Assembly (NCBI RefSeq): GCF_037975245.1
Contig: NC_092568.1
Location: 30,112,001-30,176,000, forward strand
DNA: 64,000 nt
DNA from: Apostichopus japonicus
Lineage: Eukaryota; Echinodermata; Holothuroidea; Aspidochirotida; Stichopodidae
Reading direction: 5' to 3'
The notes under the pieces are model-generated. The model saw nothing but the letters and a program-made list of their open reading frames with translations, searched no databases and was not told the DNA's origin. Below are positions 1 through 15,236 of the stretch, piece by piece. Every line of letters begins with the position of its first letter. The stretch's first letter is position 1. The position numbers were made by a program, and so were the translations under genes.

Positions 1-3000
1 CATCTATATTTAATTGACTGAGGAGAGATGTAATGGCTTGAGTTGAGGTTTAAGATGAAATGATTTGGAGCTGGTGCAGACAGACAGACAGACAGAAGAT
101 TTAATTTTAGTACATTTTTAAACCAAAACCACAAGTAATAACAAAAAATACAGCAGTATTTATGAATTCAACATTTTCTACTGGCAACCAGGTCAAAACA
201 ATCCAGCTACCCAAATCCAATGATAGTACCAAAATTCTCCTTCACCACAGTTCCCCACCCCCCCCTGTCCCCCATCCTTAAACAACATAAAGAAATGCAA
301 TTTCCAGTGATATTGTGCAATGTCATTGGCGTGTGTGGCAGCTGAGTTTTACATTCATAACTGAACTTTGCTTGAACTTTAATAATACTATAGCACTGCA
401 AGCTGTAAAGAAACACATACTTCCAATTACAACAGGATTAGATACATGTCTCTGTGTTCAGGTTCTCTTTTTCACTCTACTAATCAATTCCGATTTAATT
501 AAAGTAGCTGAATATGCATGTTTTATCAATAACAACTACTGTGTACATATATGTGTATACACAGCAGATTGTAAAGAAACACCCACAAAATGTAAAATGT
601 AATCATAGACCATAGACTACAGAGCTCTATGATTTAGTCTATGGCCAGTTGACATTATAGAGTCCACGGTACTTTCATATATATATTTCCTTTTTTTATT
701 CATTACTTTTGCCTATTTCAATTTTGATTGACACAAGTAGTGATAGCAATAACGCTGCTAAAATATCAACATTTCAGATATCTTTTTATATCCTCCCCAA
801 AAGTAAAATATGATTTTCCTTCAAATTATTGGGGCATTTTTAATAAGTTAGACTCTCTGTTAAGATCAATATTACATCTCTAGTTTACAACATGACTTCT
901 ATGATCTTTGTAGCCCTGCAATATATGCATTTAACTTACCTCTACATACAGCTGCAAATTGTCTCCATTTAGTAACTTCACCTGAACTCCCTTCTTCCCT
1001 GGTTGATGGTGCTGAGCTGTTTTACTGCTGTTTACACCCCCTGCTGCCCCCCATATAGGCATGGTGAACAAGGGGGATTAATTCAACTAAATAAACCCAG
1101 AGGTCGACCCCACCAATGCAAATTCACAAAGTTCTAACAATCATGAGAGTGACATTTTCATACCGAGCCTGGAAAAAGCAGCAACCTACAAACCCGATAT
1201 ATTACAAATTTGCTCTTTTGTAAGGGAGCAAGCAGCAGCGAATGGAGATGTTGAAATGAGATTTCTTGCTTCCAGTCTCTGCGAAAAGTAGCAATTCTTT
1301 CTTGGAATGGTATTGACTAATTGAGAACGCAGGAGGCAGCCGTTCTTCTATCTCCACCCCTGTCGAGAAAATGAAAATGAGAGGAATGAAGCACAGTTGG
1401 TTCTTCATATGCACGGTGATGGAACAGCTCAGTGGCTGAGCAGTCTTCTGTTCATACTGTATATCATACTGCATGGTACTACAGTATACCAATCAACATG
1501 GTGACCGCAAGAGTGGTAAGGTCACAGCCTTATTACTCTATATCCCTATTAATAAGACAGACTGTGTGAACATTATTTGAACTTTTGGTCGTATATCAAA
1601 TGTTAAAAGTGCAATTTTTGATAAAATAACGAACAACAGCTTTCCAAAAACAATTCTACACAACAACGTTTTTGACAGTACAAATGAGTACAGGATACAA
1701 AAACAAGTACACAGATAATTTAATTTTGTTCACAATGGTATGCAGGCGAAACTTGAAAAGAATAATGTGCAATTGCCCTTGAATTTTTTCTCCCAGCTAC
1801 ACCATCATAAGCCGGATGATAAGCTACCACTATCATTATGAAATGTTAAAAATTTGACACAAGTTTAGCATTTTTATATATTTGTAAAATTATTGTAAGT
1901 AGTGATTAAGGAATAACAATAAATATGCAGGTTAAAAGATTTTCCCCATTCCTACAAATTACATGCGAGCCAATTGAAACAGAACCATGTAGTGTTCAGT
2001 AGGAATAATAGTACTGTGCCTAGTTAGCAGGTAGGAGCTCCATTGCAATTTTTATAACAATCTACAGCATTTGTCATGGAAACTAGATAAGTGGATGAAG
2101 TTATGGGAATAATAAAAGTGTGGAAATGCTAGTGTACTAGACATAAAACAAGGTGTCCAAACGTACCGATAAAATGACAAACGCTTCTAATGGATAAAAC
2201 CAACAACGGAAGTTACTGTAGAATCCTTAGCATTACATGTAAGTTTGGATTCACTCTTTGACAGGGCCCTTGACAAACTTGAGTACCTCGATAGGATGAG
2301 AGATAAAAAGCCTTACACACTAGTGACACTACCGTACATAATTGTGTGCAAACTAAAATTCTAGTTAAACTTTAAGGTTATTGAACTTATTGTTATTATT
2401 ACCGCTGAACATTTGCTACCAGCTCATTTCATGCAATGTCAGCAACCCCCCACCCCCTCCCCCCCCGTAAAAAAGCCACTTAAGTAAGACCGAAAATGAC
2501 CAGGCCATGTCAGGTGTCATAGACTACTGCTCACCTGACATATTCAAATGAACCAATAAACATGCAGATCTCTTTTGGAGTCTTTAACTGCATGTTATGA
2601 GAGTTATCCATGGATTAACTAACAACACGGCATGCAATGAACTCACAATTAAAGGCCTCTCATTCTCACAGGTATAGCTCGTTATCGTTAACAAAACAAA
2701 ATCATCTTTTTAACTGCAAATGAGGAGTCTCCTGTCGGGAAACTACAGATGATGAAGTCATCTGGTATGCCAAGAATGGACCCGCGATCACCCGGCTTAA
2801 CTGTTTTACCCTGAAACCCCGACTGACGGCGTGCCAATCTCTTTGACCGGACAGGTATGTGGAATTTGGAGGGTTGTAAGTAATTAATCGTAAAGTGATA
2901 CTGGCTAACATGATACTTCAGAATCCAGCGCCACGACATGCCTGGTTAATAATATGAAAACCATAGCGTGGGCAGAAGTAATTTAGCTTGTATTGACAAA

Positions 3001-6000
3001 AGAGAGCCAAAAATTTATATGATCATAGTTATATGAGTTTTGGAAGGTGGAAAAAAACAATAAATACTGCAGTACTTAGCATATACAGTAAACTACTCAA
3101 TTCACTGTTCAATTTACAGCTCATTGAATGGGCCACTTGAAAAGGCCGAGTAGGTGTTCATTCACAGAAGACACATCTAGGGTAAATCCCATCGAGCAGT
3201 TACTTCACATTAATACTGTATATATGCTCCGATATTTCAAAGTACAAGCTGGTACTTCTAGTGTATTACACAAGTATTTCTGTAAATTAAAAATAATTAT
3301 AATCACACATCACCTGTCTTGTATTTTCATTTGGGGGGATTGGGGGGGAGATTGGGGGAGGGGTGTATCATATCTTGTAGGTCCTTACAACAACATTTGT
3401 TGTAAATACTACATGCTGACAGTTCCTTTTTGTTTTGAAATATTCCAAAGTATGTATAGCAAGATTGCTGCTGGTGCCAATAAAGATAAAAGAAATAGTT
3501 AACATGGTGCCAATAAAGATAACAGAAATAGTTAACAACTCAAATAACACCTATTCTTTAATCAAATTCCATTTCTGTCCAGGAAAAACAGTTTGGGACT
3601 TTGGGGATGAATTTGATCTTGAGAAGAAATTGAAGTTAGATTATCAAAGTTATGTGTAGATCTAGACTATATGGTGACACGATTCTCAGCAAAATTATTT
3701 CAAGGTAGGCCAGAAAAAACAAAAACAAAACAAGCAAACCTTATGTTTGGGTATTTACAAATGATGACATTTACCTGTCTCCTATACATATTATGCACTT
3801 TGATCTACCCTAACCTATAAACTAGTAACATTCTTGCACCCCCAATCTCCCTCTCTAAGTTCACCCTGACTACCATCTTTCTTTGGAATGATTCTGAAGT
3901 GGCCCAGACAACAATCATCATATTTTTGTGCCAATACACACCAATACCCCTGGTCGAGAAGGTTAGATTGAAAACCAAACTGATTTAAGGGTCTCACCAT
4001 CTGACACTTGCACACAACTCCTTATTCCAGTCGAATACAGTAAGCTATTGTATTCTAAATTTAGCTACAGTAACCTGCTTCTTGGTGATGACCATTATGT
4101 CAAAGATACAGCATGATTCACTTCAAAACGTTTGTTGTAAAACGCTTCAATGGTAAAAATAGCTCATCCACTTGAACAGAGAACATTAAAGGAGCATTAA
4201 TGTGAGAGTGGTTGATCTGCTCTAAAAACAAAACCCATGGATATGGATTTGTTTTACCCTTTTTTTTTCATTCTTTTTACCACACTTTTACTAAAACTTT
4301 GAATATGTTCACTACAGTATGCTGCACATGAAAATATGCCTTGCAAAATAGAAGCTCAGCGATAAATTCTAACATACGCATACAGAAATACTAAGGCCTT
4401 TACACATGTATACCATATGAAAGGTACAGTGTATGCAGTACACACCTGACTACAGAACTTACTCAAATATCAAATATTTTTAACACAGTATTACTTACTT
4501 TTTAAAACATGATGAAGGCCATATAGAAAAGAGATTATCTGTGTGAACAAGCTGTGGCAATCAACTGGCCCAATTCCAACTTTTCTAACCTTACCTAACC
4601 CCTGCATGGACGCTCTCACATTCCAGGCATAGCTGCACACAGATAGATTGCTTATACCCAAACAGACCTGAAGGGTAACACAGGGGTGATAAGTGGCCAC
4701 CTTCAGCCTTTCGGGAAGATTTATAATGGACTCTGGCAGACAGAGCCCTGAGGGAAAGAGACAGCAGCACATGGAGAAATGAGAGTAAAGTCCCTCTATT
4801 TATTATAAAAAAGACACTCAAGATTTGCACCAGATCCCATTAGCACTCAAACTACAATGAATGCATTGATGATATGATCTGGAAATTAGAAACTACTCTC
4901 TTCATTTAAATAAATTTTAATTGATTTATTATTAACATCACTGTACATTCAGAGCTCTAGTGTTAAGGTGAAAACCATGCAGTACTAACCAGAACTTGGA
5001 TAGGGAGAGAGGGAGTATAAAACTAAAACTACTATAAATGTCAAAGGGGAAAGAGAGGGGGAAGGGAGATAAGAGAAAGGATGTTGTCCACAGCTGCTGG
5101 TACTGTAGAGGTATAGGTTTTTAAAGTGTAAATATATATACAGCTTTCCATACTGAGACTTGTTCAAACATATCCAAGAGCTAAGTTCTTTTGTACATGG
5201 AACACATGCAACAAGAAACAAGTATGCGCTATTTCTGTGGCATTTGAAAAATGTGAATTTAATGACTAGTTCTAGGTTTGTGTTTGTTCTTAGGCAATAC
5301 TTACAGAAGGAGCGTCAAATAAAATCCCAGAGTTAGTGGTTCGATACATGGTATGCACACTCTTAAATGCCATACAACAAGTCGTGTATGTCAGTACATT
5401 GCATTTTGTAAAAGTGTAGTATGCACTCTACTGCATATTACTATGCAATGAGTCTCCACAGTGAAGATGTATCAAAAGACCAATTGGAATGTACTGTAAC
5501 TGAAAGCCAAGGGGTTGGCAAAAGTGGAGGGGGGGGAGGGGGTTGTGGTGGAGAATGAAATCAGCAGGGGAGGTGTGAATCCATAATGCAGATGAAAGGC
5601 GGTTAGCCCTTCCTTTCTCAATCTTAAAAAGCACAAGAGTGTTTCAAGAACTTTGGAAATGGGTTTTGCTAGTATGATGAATATTTCTGGTCAGTACTGA
5701 TGCATAAAACCTAAATGGTCCATATTGTGTTTATCTGTACTTTTAGCATTCTATTGTCAATTACTTTCATTTACATATTGATCAGCAACTTGCGATTGAT
5801 GGAAGAGGGATTACTGTGATAGAATGTTTACTCAGCCAACACTAATTAATGAGTAATTAACCTTTTTGTAAAAACTGACAATTTTGTTGGCCCAAACAAT
5901 TATGCATGCACACCACACCTTTCATATTCATATCTTAAAATCACCAATCAAGCCATCTCTATCACGTAACGTCAGACAATAACAAACTGCCTGTTTCGCT

Positions 6001-9000
6001 CATTTCATACGTACATTGATGTTCTCTGCCTATACTACTAGAAGTAACTGAGCCATGATTATAGCAATTTCCTTTACATGTCACAATAACTGTCAATGAA
6101 AACCTCCAAAAACAAGAAAAATAAGCTCTTACTAGACTACAGTAGTACAAATAAATTCATAACACCTTTTGAAGCTTTCATTACCACAAAGCTACATCTA
6201 GCTATGCTAACATGGACAAATCATAGGTACATCATTGCAATCAGTACATACTATTTGTGTATTACTAACAAGTAATGTTAGTGTATGAGACGTTCCTGAA
6301 ACGATTCAATCATGGCAAATGCAAAGCGTATAAAAACAATAAATAATAGACTAGACTTACGCTATAGTCCTAAGGCATTCGATGATAACCCAAGGTATGT
6401 TCTGAGAAGTTCGCTAGCTGTTCTCAAAATTTAAATTTAAAGTGTTGTCCAAATTGACCAATCAGTGTGAGGGATATTTTCTGTCACGTCCGATTTGTGA
6501 TTGACAACAATTTATAACATCCTCAGTCAGGGCAGACTTTGAGCTTGAATATTCTGTTAACTAATGATGATATTAGTATGATTTCTTTGTTTATATTGTC
6601 AATTTTGTACAATTAAGTTCCATTTTATATTTTAAATGGTTTAATATATAATTGGAAAGCCAGTAAGTGTTGCTAAAAATAAACAGATTTTCAACGAAAC
6701 ATGCAAGCTCATTTAATAACATATATATAGGCCATATTGCACTGTGCTGTGTACATACAGTATATATCATTCACACTGGCACAGTATATGGGGCGGTCAG
6801 TAATCCAGAAATTTCACACGTATTGCCCAGTACTGAGGCAACCCTACTAACCTTTATGCAGGGAGAATGTTTATAGGCATGGCTTATCGTTGGATAATTA
6901 GCCATTTTGCTGACAGAAATGTTAATCCTTTTTGCTAAGTTTTTCGCGCAACATATGTCTGGTACATGTTTGGAGTAGCAAAAGGATCACAATTAATGGT
7001 ATGCAGATGCCACTTTGGGCTGTAATTAAACGCAATATGCTTGTTTAATTTTACATTGAATGAAAACCACAGAATGGAATAACTGCCAAAGTATAAAAAA
7101 AAAAAAACCTTTAAATTCTGCAATCACATACCCTACTGACATATTGTATTTTACAATACCTACAGTATGTCCAGATTTAACTGCCAAACAATTTTTGTTT
7201 AGACCTTGACCCAGTCAGTCTGGAATTTTAATTGATTCCCAAATACCAAGGAAGAGAAAAGATAGCAAACAGCAAACATTACAAATCAAAAGATGAGGCA
7301 AATATCAGACATGTCATGACAACCTTGTTAACCACAAAAGCAAATAAAAAAAACCCTCCTCAACCACAAATATTAGCCACTACAATACTGCCCTTTTTAT
7401 ACACAATAAATACTTGTAACTGTACAACATACATACCAATATGAATAGCAGTGTGCCAAGACTTGATGGTGATTGATGATGTCAGTACAAAGGACATGTT
7501 TAGGGTCATGTTGAAATAAATACAACATTTGTAGAAACTATATACTAGATTATATTCTTGTTAATGGGGAAGGATAGAAACAGAAAGGAGGGGGGGGGGG
7601 GGGTAGAGGGGTGGGAAGATAGGTAATATCCTTAACGTAAAATACCGACACATCAACAAGCTACTGTAGTTACCATAGTCCTAATGTATGCTTCCAGTTA
7701 CATATTTGCTTTGTCAAAGTTTTGTGGCCAATTGGTGATACTGATAATCTGATAGTAAACTTCCATAAAAATGCATTTCATTAGCCTTCACTACTAAAGT
7801 AGGTTTTGAGCACTCCCATCGGTTATAACTGCATTCAGTAATTCCAGTTGATGTTGCAGTTTTATATTTATGGGTAGGCTATTTCGTTTTATGACAGCAT
7901 TACTCTGAGGCTTGTTTCGAATCCATTGCAAATTTATAACCCCAGGCAAAATACATATTTTAATACAACTTTCATATTTCAGAGAATGACGAAGGATTTG
8001 ATAAAACTCCTTTATCTACTAACATCCTACTTGACACTTGCACAGTGCACTACAATGTTCTTGACAACTGTTCAAGATATGTATCACACAATATTGATAC
8101 ACAAATATTGCATGTGACATACTCTCATCAATTTCTTACACATCAGTTGAGAATTGTACTATTAATTATGATTAAAATATTGGCTGAGCTGTGTTGCCAT
8201 CAAACAGATTCAATGGTATCAAGTATCAAACCCCTGTGGTAAAGTATTTATCATCCAAGCACAAAGGCGTGCCAAGAAACTAACTTTCAAAATAGTACTA
8301 CGATTCAGTGAACTTGGGTCTACAAATTCCAATTTTTAAAAGGAGATATAAGAGCATTGAGTCCTCTACTGTATATATAGTGCTGTGTCACCAGTTAGTA
8401 TGTTTGCTAAGCAAACTCTATTAAGAATGAATGGCAAAATGGTCTGAAGATACTCAGTGAAAGGACGTCACAATTGGTCTATTAAAAAATCACACCTAAG
8501 AAAGTGAACTGTCATTTCGCTGCTGGTAAACGATAGTTCAAGGTGAAGGTTTGATTGGAACACTTTTTCAAGTTTTAACTTTCGAGAGCTTTTACAGAAA
8601 AAAAAACTGAATTAAGACAATAAAGTTTGCCTGTTACTTTTATACCAAATGGTGCATATTTAGAAACAATCTTTAAAAAGAAAACTAATCTAATAAAATA
8701 AATGCTGACAAATTTCAAGAAGCTTTTCTTCTTCAGATAGTTTTTGTTAAGTATCATTAGGTCAAACACTGACTATCAGAGACTATCAGAGTACACACAA
8801 AATAAGATTCAAATGATGATACTGGGACATGCACTTACAGACTATTTTTTCCTCATGATAAACGGTGAGAAACTAGTGAATAACTTTGATTTGGAACATA
8901 TTAATATAATCAAGTCACACAATTCAATATGTAGTACAGCACTATACTTTTCTTTGCATAGTGAAATCACTGCACTGCAATTGATGCAGTCTAATCCATC

Positions 9001-12000
9001 AAATTCTATCACACGTTTGTTGAATGTCACATCTGGAGAGGTGTCACATTCTTTTACAGTGTTTGGAAAACAAACTGTCCTTAGCTCTGTACAAGTTTTG
9101 GCAATTGCCTCAAGTGGGACATATTTAAATACTACAGTAGTATGCAGTCAGCACTTCTAAACAATAATTTAACTGTAAAGTAAGCAGAAAGAATGAAATA
9201 TATTCAATGACTGAGAATGGAAATGAAACAAACAGTAGTCCTATACTTCTGCTAAGAGTCACTGAATGCACTACATACATGTATAACTACCGAAAACAAG
9301 TCAAAAACAATACTAAGGCACCTCACACCCCTCTTAACTCTAAGACAATTTGTTCAAGTAACAACAGACAATGTTCGTCATGGTCCAATGACCTAAAAAT
9401 AATTTTCATATCATACAGAACAATTCCATGAAATATTTGCTTCCATAGAAGCTTCCCCCCCCCAAAAAAAACCCACCCCAAAAAACATCTATTGCAATTT
9501 GACCAAACCCACCAAGTAGTACTAAAAATTAAGCTTAGAAGAAGACAAGTGTGGCCTATTAAAATGTTAACCAATGTGCCAAGAAATTCCTCTAGATACT
9601 ACTGCAAACCTTCTAAAAACTGTTGGAAGTTTCTCTCTTGGAGGTCTACCCTCGAAACTACTCCTTTCAGTTTCAAATTGACAAATTTAGATCTGCTCAT
9701 AGAAGGAAACATGAGTGAAATGAATAGTTAACTTGATGGTAAATGATGTGTCCACTGTGGATTTATAACTTCACATCATAGATGACCATAATGTATCTTT
9801 CTAGCATATATCTATAGAGTAGTTATGCGAGCTCACTGTTCAGCACCCTCTCATTTTAACAATTTATTAAACATGCCAGTTACTTACTGAAAATTTTGTA
9901 CTCAAAATAAGATTGCAATTTCATCAAACTAAGATGACACACTCTCCAAATTGTTTGAACAAAGTGAATGTAAATGAGCATGAACTGTGATTAATGATGT
10001 GAATTTGTTTATCAACTATTCCTCTCTCAATGGCTGACAAATAGCATTAAACTCATGCCTGTAGTAAAACTTCCAGAACTTAACAAATGTTTGACATTCA
10101 CCTTTGGTCATCTGCCCTTGGACTCAATGTCAAGTAGCCAAATAACTTTGGAAAATACTTTGCCTTAGTACCAGTTGGACATGGCTTAGTATGTAACAGC
10201 ATTTATTTATCTTTACTACTAAACATAGACTCCAAAATGCTGCTTTTAAATCCTTGGACTGGCAATGATATTTAGAAAGGATTAAAGCTTAGTTGAAAGA
10301 GACAAACAGTTAATGCCTGAGGTAAACTATTGATCACACTAGACTTAGTATCTAAACAGCCCAGTAAGTGTCCATTGACAGAGACCTTCATAATCTCCTT
10401 TGGAATGTTTAGAATGAGATTAAGAGGCACTATTAGCGCCTCCCTGTTGTCAATAGGGTCTTGAGGTGAATACCAAGGACTCACTGTTACTTCATCACCA
10501 CAGGACAACAACAAGACAGATATATTCAGAAAGCTGAGCCTTGACTAATATTCAAAACACTGTTGTTGCATGGTTGATATTAAAACGGAAAGGGTTACCA
10601 AATACTGGTAAAACGGTGCCCTTTAAAAAATCTGCCCTTGTACCGAGCTGCCCGTTCCCCTTACCATCCCCTCTCCTGAGGAGTTTTGATTGTTTTATCA
10701 CCTGCTTAAGAATTAAATCAGTTTAATTTAAAATGCCTAACACAACTAAGCAAATGTTGAAGAACCTGACAGGAGTCCTCCATGGACTTTTACTCCACAT
10801 TCTGACCCGAAACCCTCCTTCCTTTTTGTCTTATTTCTCACACTACCACTGGTTATGACTTAAATCCCTCTTGTGCCAGGTTGCCTATATATGTTCTCAA
10901 CCTCACACAGACTCATTCCAGTTTCAGTCTTCCTTTTCATTCGCCATCAGTATTGCTTAACAACAAGATTTTTGTTTTAAAAGTTACAGTAGTTTCAAAA
11001 CATTTTATAAGTTGCTTCACAAGCATCCCAATGCCTATCTCCCCCTCCCCCTCCTCCCCCTTTACCCTACCACCTAAGCACTTATCTAGATTCTGCCTCC
11101 TTAGGCTCCTTCAAAACCAATGTGGGATTGCCAAACCAGTCATGATGTAACTGTTTCCATTGAAAATAAGGAAACTATTGCGATCTTAATTATATGAGGG
11201 ATCTTTGTCGTCTTACAATTAAAAGCCCCATTGATCTTTCAATCTTTCACAATAAACACTGAAAATAGATTAATTTAAAGCACAGTTGTTAAGCATACAA
11301 GACAATCAATGGTTAATTGACAGCTGTATGGACAACAACTGGTGTGTACTGTTGTTGCAAAGGTATGCAAGAACTCCTCCACACAATCCCATCCCTCAGT
11401 TTATAATATTATCACCTGTATGGAATGGGGTGACACTGTCAAAAGGCTCCCAACTATATAGAAGGACTACTGGAGCATGAACATACCATCTTTTGTATGC
11501 AACAAAGTACAAACAAAGTCAGATTATATTGAGATTAGAATGGCCATACCACATCACCAGTCATGCACAATTTGCAATTGAAGATGACTGGAAATAGAAA
11601 GAGTAGAAGAGGGAGGCCAGTGCTTGAAGCAATACTGTACGTCATAGTGTCTTAGCATGTGCAAGAGCTTGCGCAACACAAGGCATGAGAAGCCATGGAT
11701 GTACAGTAGAGTAGTATGTCCCACTCCCTATATAAACTAAAACAATTATAATGTTACAACAAGTTGAAACTTAGGCAACACTAATACATTATACAGAATT
11801 TAAACTTCTATCGTGCTAGTGAAAATACAGTACTTGTAAATGAATATAAACCCAAGTGTAAATTTTTTTTCATGACCACTAACTCTAAATGATTAAATCA
11901 AGAGGCTGTTTTTACCTCCATGATTAAATCTATTCCCACCCCCACCCCCTCCACTTTCTTTGTGTCTGTATGTTCAAATTAATGACAGTTTCCATATGAC

Positions 12001-14464
12001 AAGCACTGTACTCTAAAATCTGATAAAGTTCTGAAATCAGCATTTAAACAGTGACACCAAGATTCCAAGAACCATTGGACTCTTTGTTTACATACCAAGT
12101 GCTGGACCATGAATGTACGTACTTAATGTGCATATAATGCCACATATATCCTAACACTGGATAACTGCAGGCACCGAGATGAATAAATCTGATATTTGTT
12201 CCACACTGTGCTACGTTATCAAGTTTTAGTTCACACCATGTTGATAATTTACAATGTAAAGTACAATAGTGAAACATTCTCAACATTCTCTAATTGTTTC
12301 TTTTCATTTTTTGGAGGGGGGGGGGTGGGACATATTGGTATTAATATTACTTTGAAATGATTCCCAAAAAGTTATGATTCCAACAAAATTATTCATTCTG
12401 TAATAACTGCCCCAGAATGAAAAATACATTTTGGAACCCAAACATAGTATTATTTCCTTAAAACAACGAAACTGACATGTTTGAGGAATAATGCACATGT
12501 TTTTTTTGGCTACGAAACTGCTGAATTATGATCAGAGTTTCCCTTGATTTGTGGAGAATGCACAAAATAATACTGAACACAGAAAGTATGCAACACATTG
12601 TTGATGCTGAACAAAGAACAAAATAAGTTACGACTACAATTCTTCTAGGTTTGAACAGACAAGGTATAATATTCCTATGGATCTAGGCATCCCTGGGGAA
12701 ACCTTAACTAACCAAAACCGTATATGATTGATCAGTGCAAAATAGACCTGCAGTAATAATGATGAACAAAACAACTATTTTAAATTTCAAAGGTAACAAT
12801 AAGGAATAATTGAATGAGTATCACAAAGAAAAATGCTATTCAGAATGGTCAAATTACTATACAGTACAATAATGTTTTACACAGAAAACAGTGTATTTTT
12901 ATTAGAGACAAAATTCAGAGACTTCTATACTGCTACACAAAAGTTGGATACTAAATTAATCCCTGTCAACACATTGGAAAAGCCCACCAATAAAATGTCC
13001 TTCTTGCAGGATCAGATCAAATTGTCCACACAGATTTATTAACTAATATGATGATGGTTAGTACATAGATCTACATACATCAATTTCTATACAATTGAGG
13101 ACTGTTTAGGATAGGATCAAAGGTCTTACACTTTTAAAAGTGACTAGATCAATTTCTTGCTGTGGGTAACATTTAAAGACTCAGGGAATCAGGTATATAC
13201 TGTACATGGATAATGTCTGACATTTAAAAGTTCCACATACACAAAAACTGCTAAATATGATGTAATGGTCAAAAAGATTTGAAACCTAACAAACATGCTT
13301 GCTTTCACAATGTAGGAAATATAATTTTCTTTTGATATTTTTTTTGTTATTTGTAATAATCTTTATGTTCACAAGCATTCACAGTGATAATTAACTACCA
13401 AGGTAATAAGGAAGTCTTCATTGAATTCAGGAACCATCAAATTATGAGTTCTTTTTTGCTTCACAACTTGAAAAATCCCTTTAAAGCATCTAAGTTTTTC
13501 CATATGATTTTTTTATATTTTGTATTAAATCGGGAGGTAGTGTACATATAACAGGTTTCGAGAAAGATTGAAGCTACAGTAGGTTCAATTATAAGCTCAC
13601 TTTCTGTTTGCTTGTGTCTAATGTAAAGAATGAAGAAATAGCCACAAGTTATTCTTTTTAAACCTTTCTTATTGCTATTTTTCATACTTGTATAATAACA
13701 TACTGTAGCACTATAGTACTATACTTATAATTCTCTAAGACCGTAGAGGGAGAACATGTGAATATTTGATGCATTCCATTGATTCCACTGATTAAAATAA
13801 ATAAAAATAGATTGCATATTAAAAACGCATTCATGTACCGAAATGAAACCATCATTGTAATTGATGATGATACTTCTAGGCTACAGAAATTTTCCTGAGT
13901 TATTCATCACACCTATACTAAAGATAATGTAAATATAGATGTATGATGGGATACCATTAATTAGCGATAGTAAAGGCATTAATGTTCTTTTAAAGGACAT
14001 TGCTGGTGACAACTGATTTTGGTCAGTGGTTTAGATCTATCCTTCAGCTATGTGATTTCATCGATGGTTTGACCAGATTCCACAACAAATAAAAAGAATT
14101 ATACTTGATCGATGCAAGGAAATATGTCCCTGACGTATGTGTTTAAGTATGTATAATTCAGATAAATGAGTAGAATAATCCACAGAAAGTTTTAAAAAAA
14201 ATACAGAATTGGTGTTTCCTCATTTCACTGTGATAATTTTGACCGTCTTTTTTCTGGCTTAAATGATTAAAATTGCGATTGAAAAAGTGGTTACAATTTG
14301 ACTTACGAACACCTCAACTACAGCTTCTTATCATTGAAGCTACGTACTGTCCGTATAACACAATACGCGCATGTATGTAATAAATTCATTGATCTATCTG
14401 GCAATGAGTAGAAGTTGCCACTTGAAACTCTCAAATGTACCAAAATTACCCCCACCATGCTTGT
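1..14464. other. Gene-poor AT-rich region
   Basis: I found no coding exon I could support on either strand. Open frames are short, have low-complexity or random composition, and show no family motifs. The region holds scattered homopolymer runs (G runs near 5528-5541 and 7590-7607, C runs near 2449-2466), a G-rich tract at 3333-3363, and a 31-bp unit duplicated at about 3474-3536. It could be intergenic or intronic sequence of a gene lying outside the window. I see no evidence that decides between these. Confidence 0.6.
3333..3363 (+). other. G-quadruplex-type tract
   Basis: Four or more runs of 4-7 guanines are separated by short ATT, AGATT and A loops. This matches the usual intramolecular G-quadruplex pattern. 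No gene is visible next to it, so a regulatory role cannot be inferred. Confidence 0.55.
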
Positions 14465-14557
14465 ACTTGTACTTTGTAGTATAGGCTAACTTAATAATAA
14501 CTTAGGCTCTAGGCCTTGTTAATATTACCGTAGTGTAGCCGGACTATCACTCAGTAG
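14465..14557. repeat. 93-bp perfect direct repeat, copy 1
   Basis: This stretch begins ACTTGTACTTTG and ends CACTCAGTAG. It recurs base for base at 15144-15236, a 679-bp offset. The 586 bp between the copies are unrelated to the flanks. The repeats lack TG...CA ends and no primer-binding site follows copy 1, so a tandem duplication is more likely than an LTR-type element. Confidence 0.85.
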
Positions 14558-15143
14558 ACGCGCTCACACGATGTGTTGTTTGTGTATTGTTACGAAGTGT
14601 GCGTCATGTAAAGTTGCAGTGCTACTGCGTGTGTGTGTGTTTGTGCGAGTGTGCGTGCGTGCGTGAGTATGTGTTTGAAATTTGTTGTTTTCGTTGGTTC
14701 TGTCTTTACGTTCATTTACCGTAATTTGAGTTCAGTCGATATCAAGAACGCATTGAAGCAAGATGTATTTTCCAGTGTTAAACCAAAGATTTTATGTAAG
14801 TTGTGTTTTTATTGATATAACGTTGTATATTTGTTGCATACATGATTATTTATTCTGTATGATTTGGATTTATGTATTTATTCTTCAATAATTGACTTAT
14901 TCATTAATCGATTTCCTGATTGCTTAATTACAAACGTATGTTTCGTTTTTATTTATTTAGTTACCAGATTGACAGACTGACAGATTAACAGATTGACAGA
15001 TTAGCAGATTAACAGATTAAAAGATTACCAGATAGTTACCAGATATCAAAGCTAATAAACCACGAATCGACTCAACATTTCTTCTGCGTTGAATAATCTT
15101 TGGATTACAGGAATACGGCCTAAAGAAATCTATATTGATTTAC
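14558..15143. other. Unique segment between 93-bp repeats
   Basis: It contains a GT/GC-rich simple repeat (about 14626-14670) and a short-period run of ACAGATT-type units at about 14962-15049. No coding sequence is recognised. Confidence 0.5.
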
Positions 15144-15236
15144 ACTTGTACTTTGTAGTATAGGCTAACTTAATAATAACTTAGGCTCTAGGCCTTGTTA
15201 ATATTACCGTAGTGTAGCCGGACTATCACTCAGTAG
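15144..15236. repeat. 93-bp perfect direct repeat, copy 2
   Basis: Identical to 14465-14557 over 93 bp. The flanks diverge immediately on both sides. Perfect identity means the duplication is recent or homogenised. Confidence 0.85.

Noticed and set aside
8744-9160. 138-codon plus-strand open frame
   Set aside because: Longer than most chance frames here, but no recognisable motif, splice context or neighbouring exon supports it.
10272-10514. 80-codon minus-strand frame with protein-like composition
   Set aside because: No clear splice sites at either edge and no family resemblance. A lone decayed exon is possible but not supportable.
14465-15236. Miniature LTR element (93-bp terminal repeats)
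   Set aside because: Repeats lack TG/CA ends, no primer-binding site or polypurine tract, and no target-site duplication.
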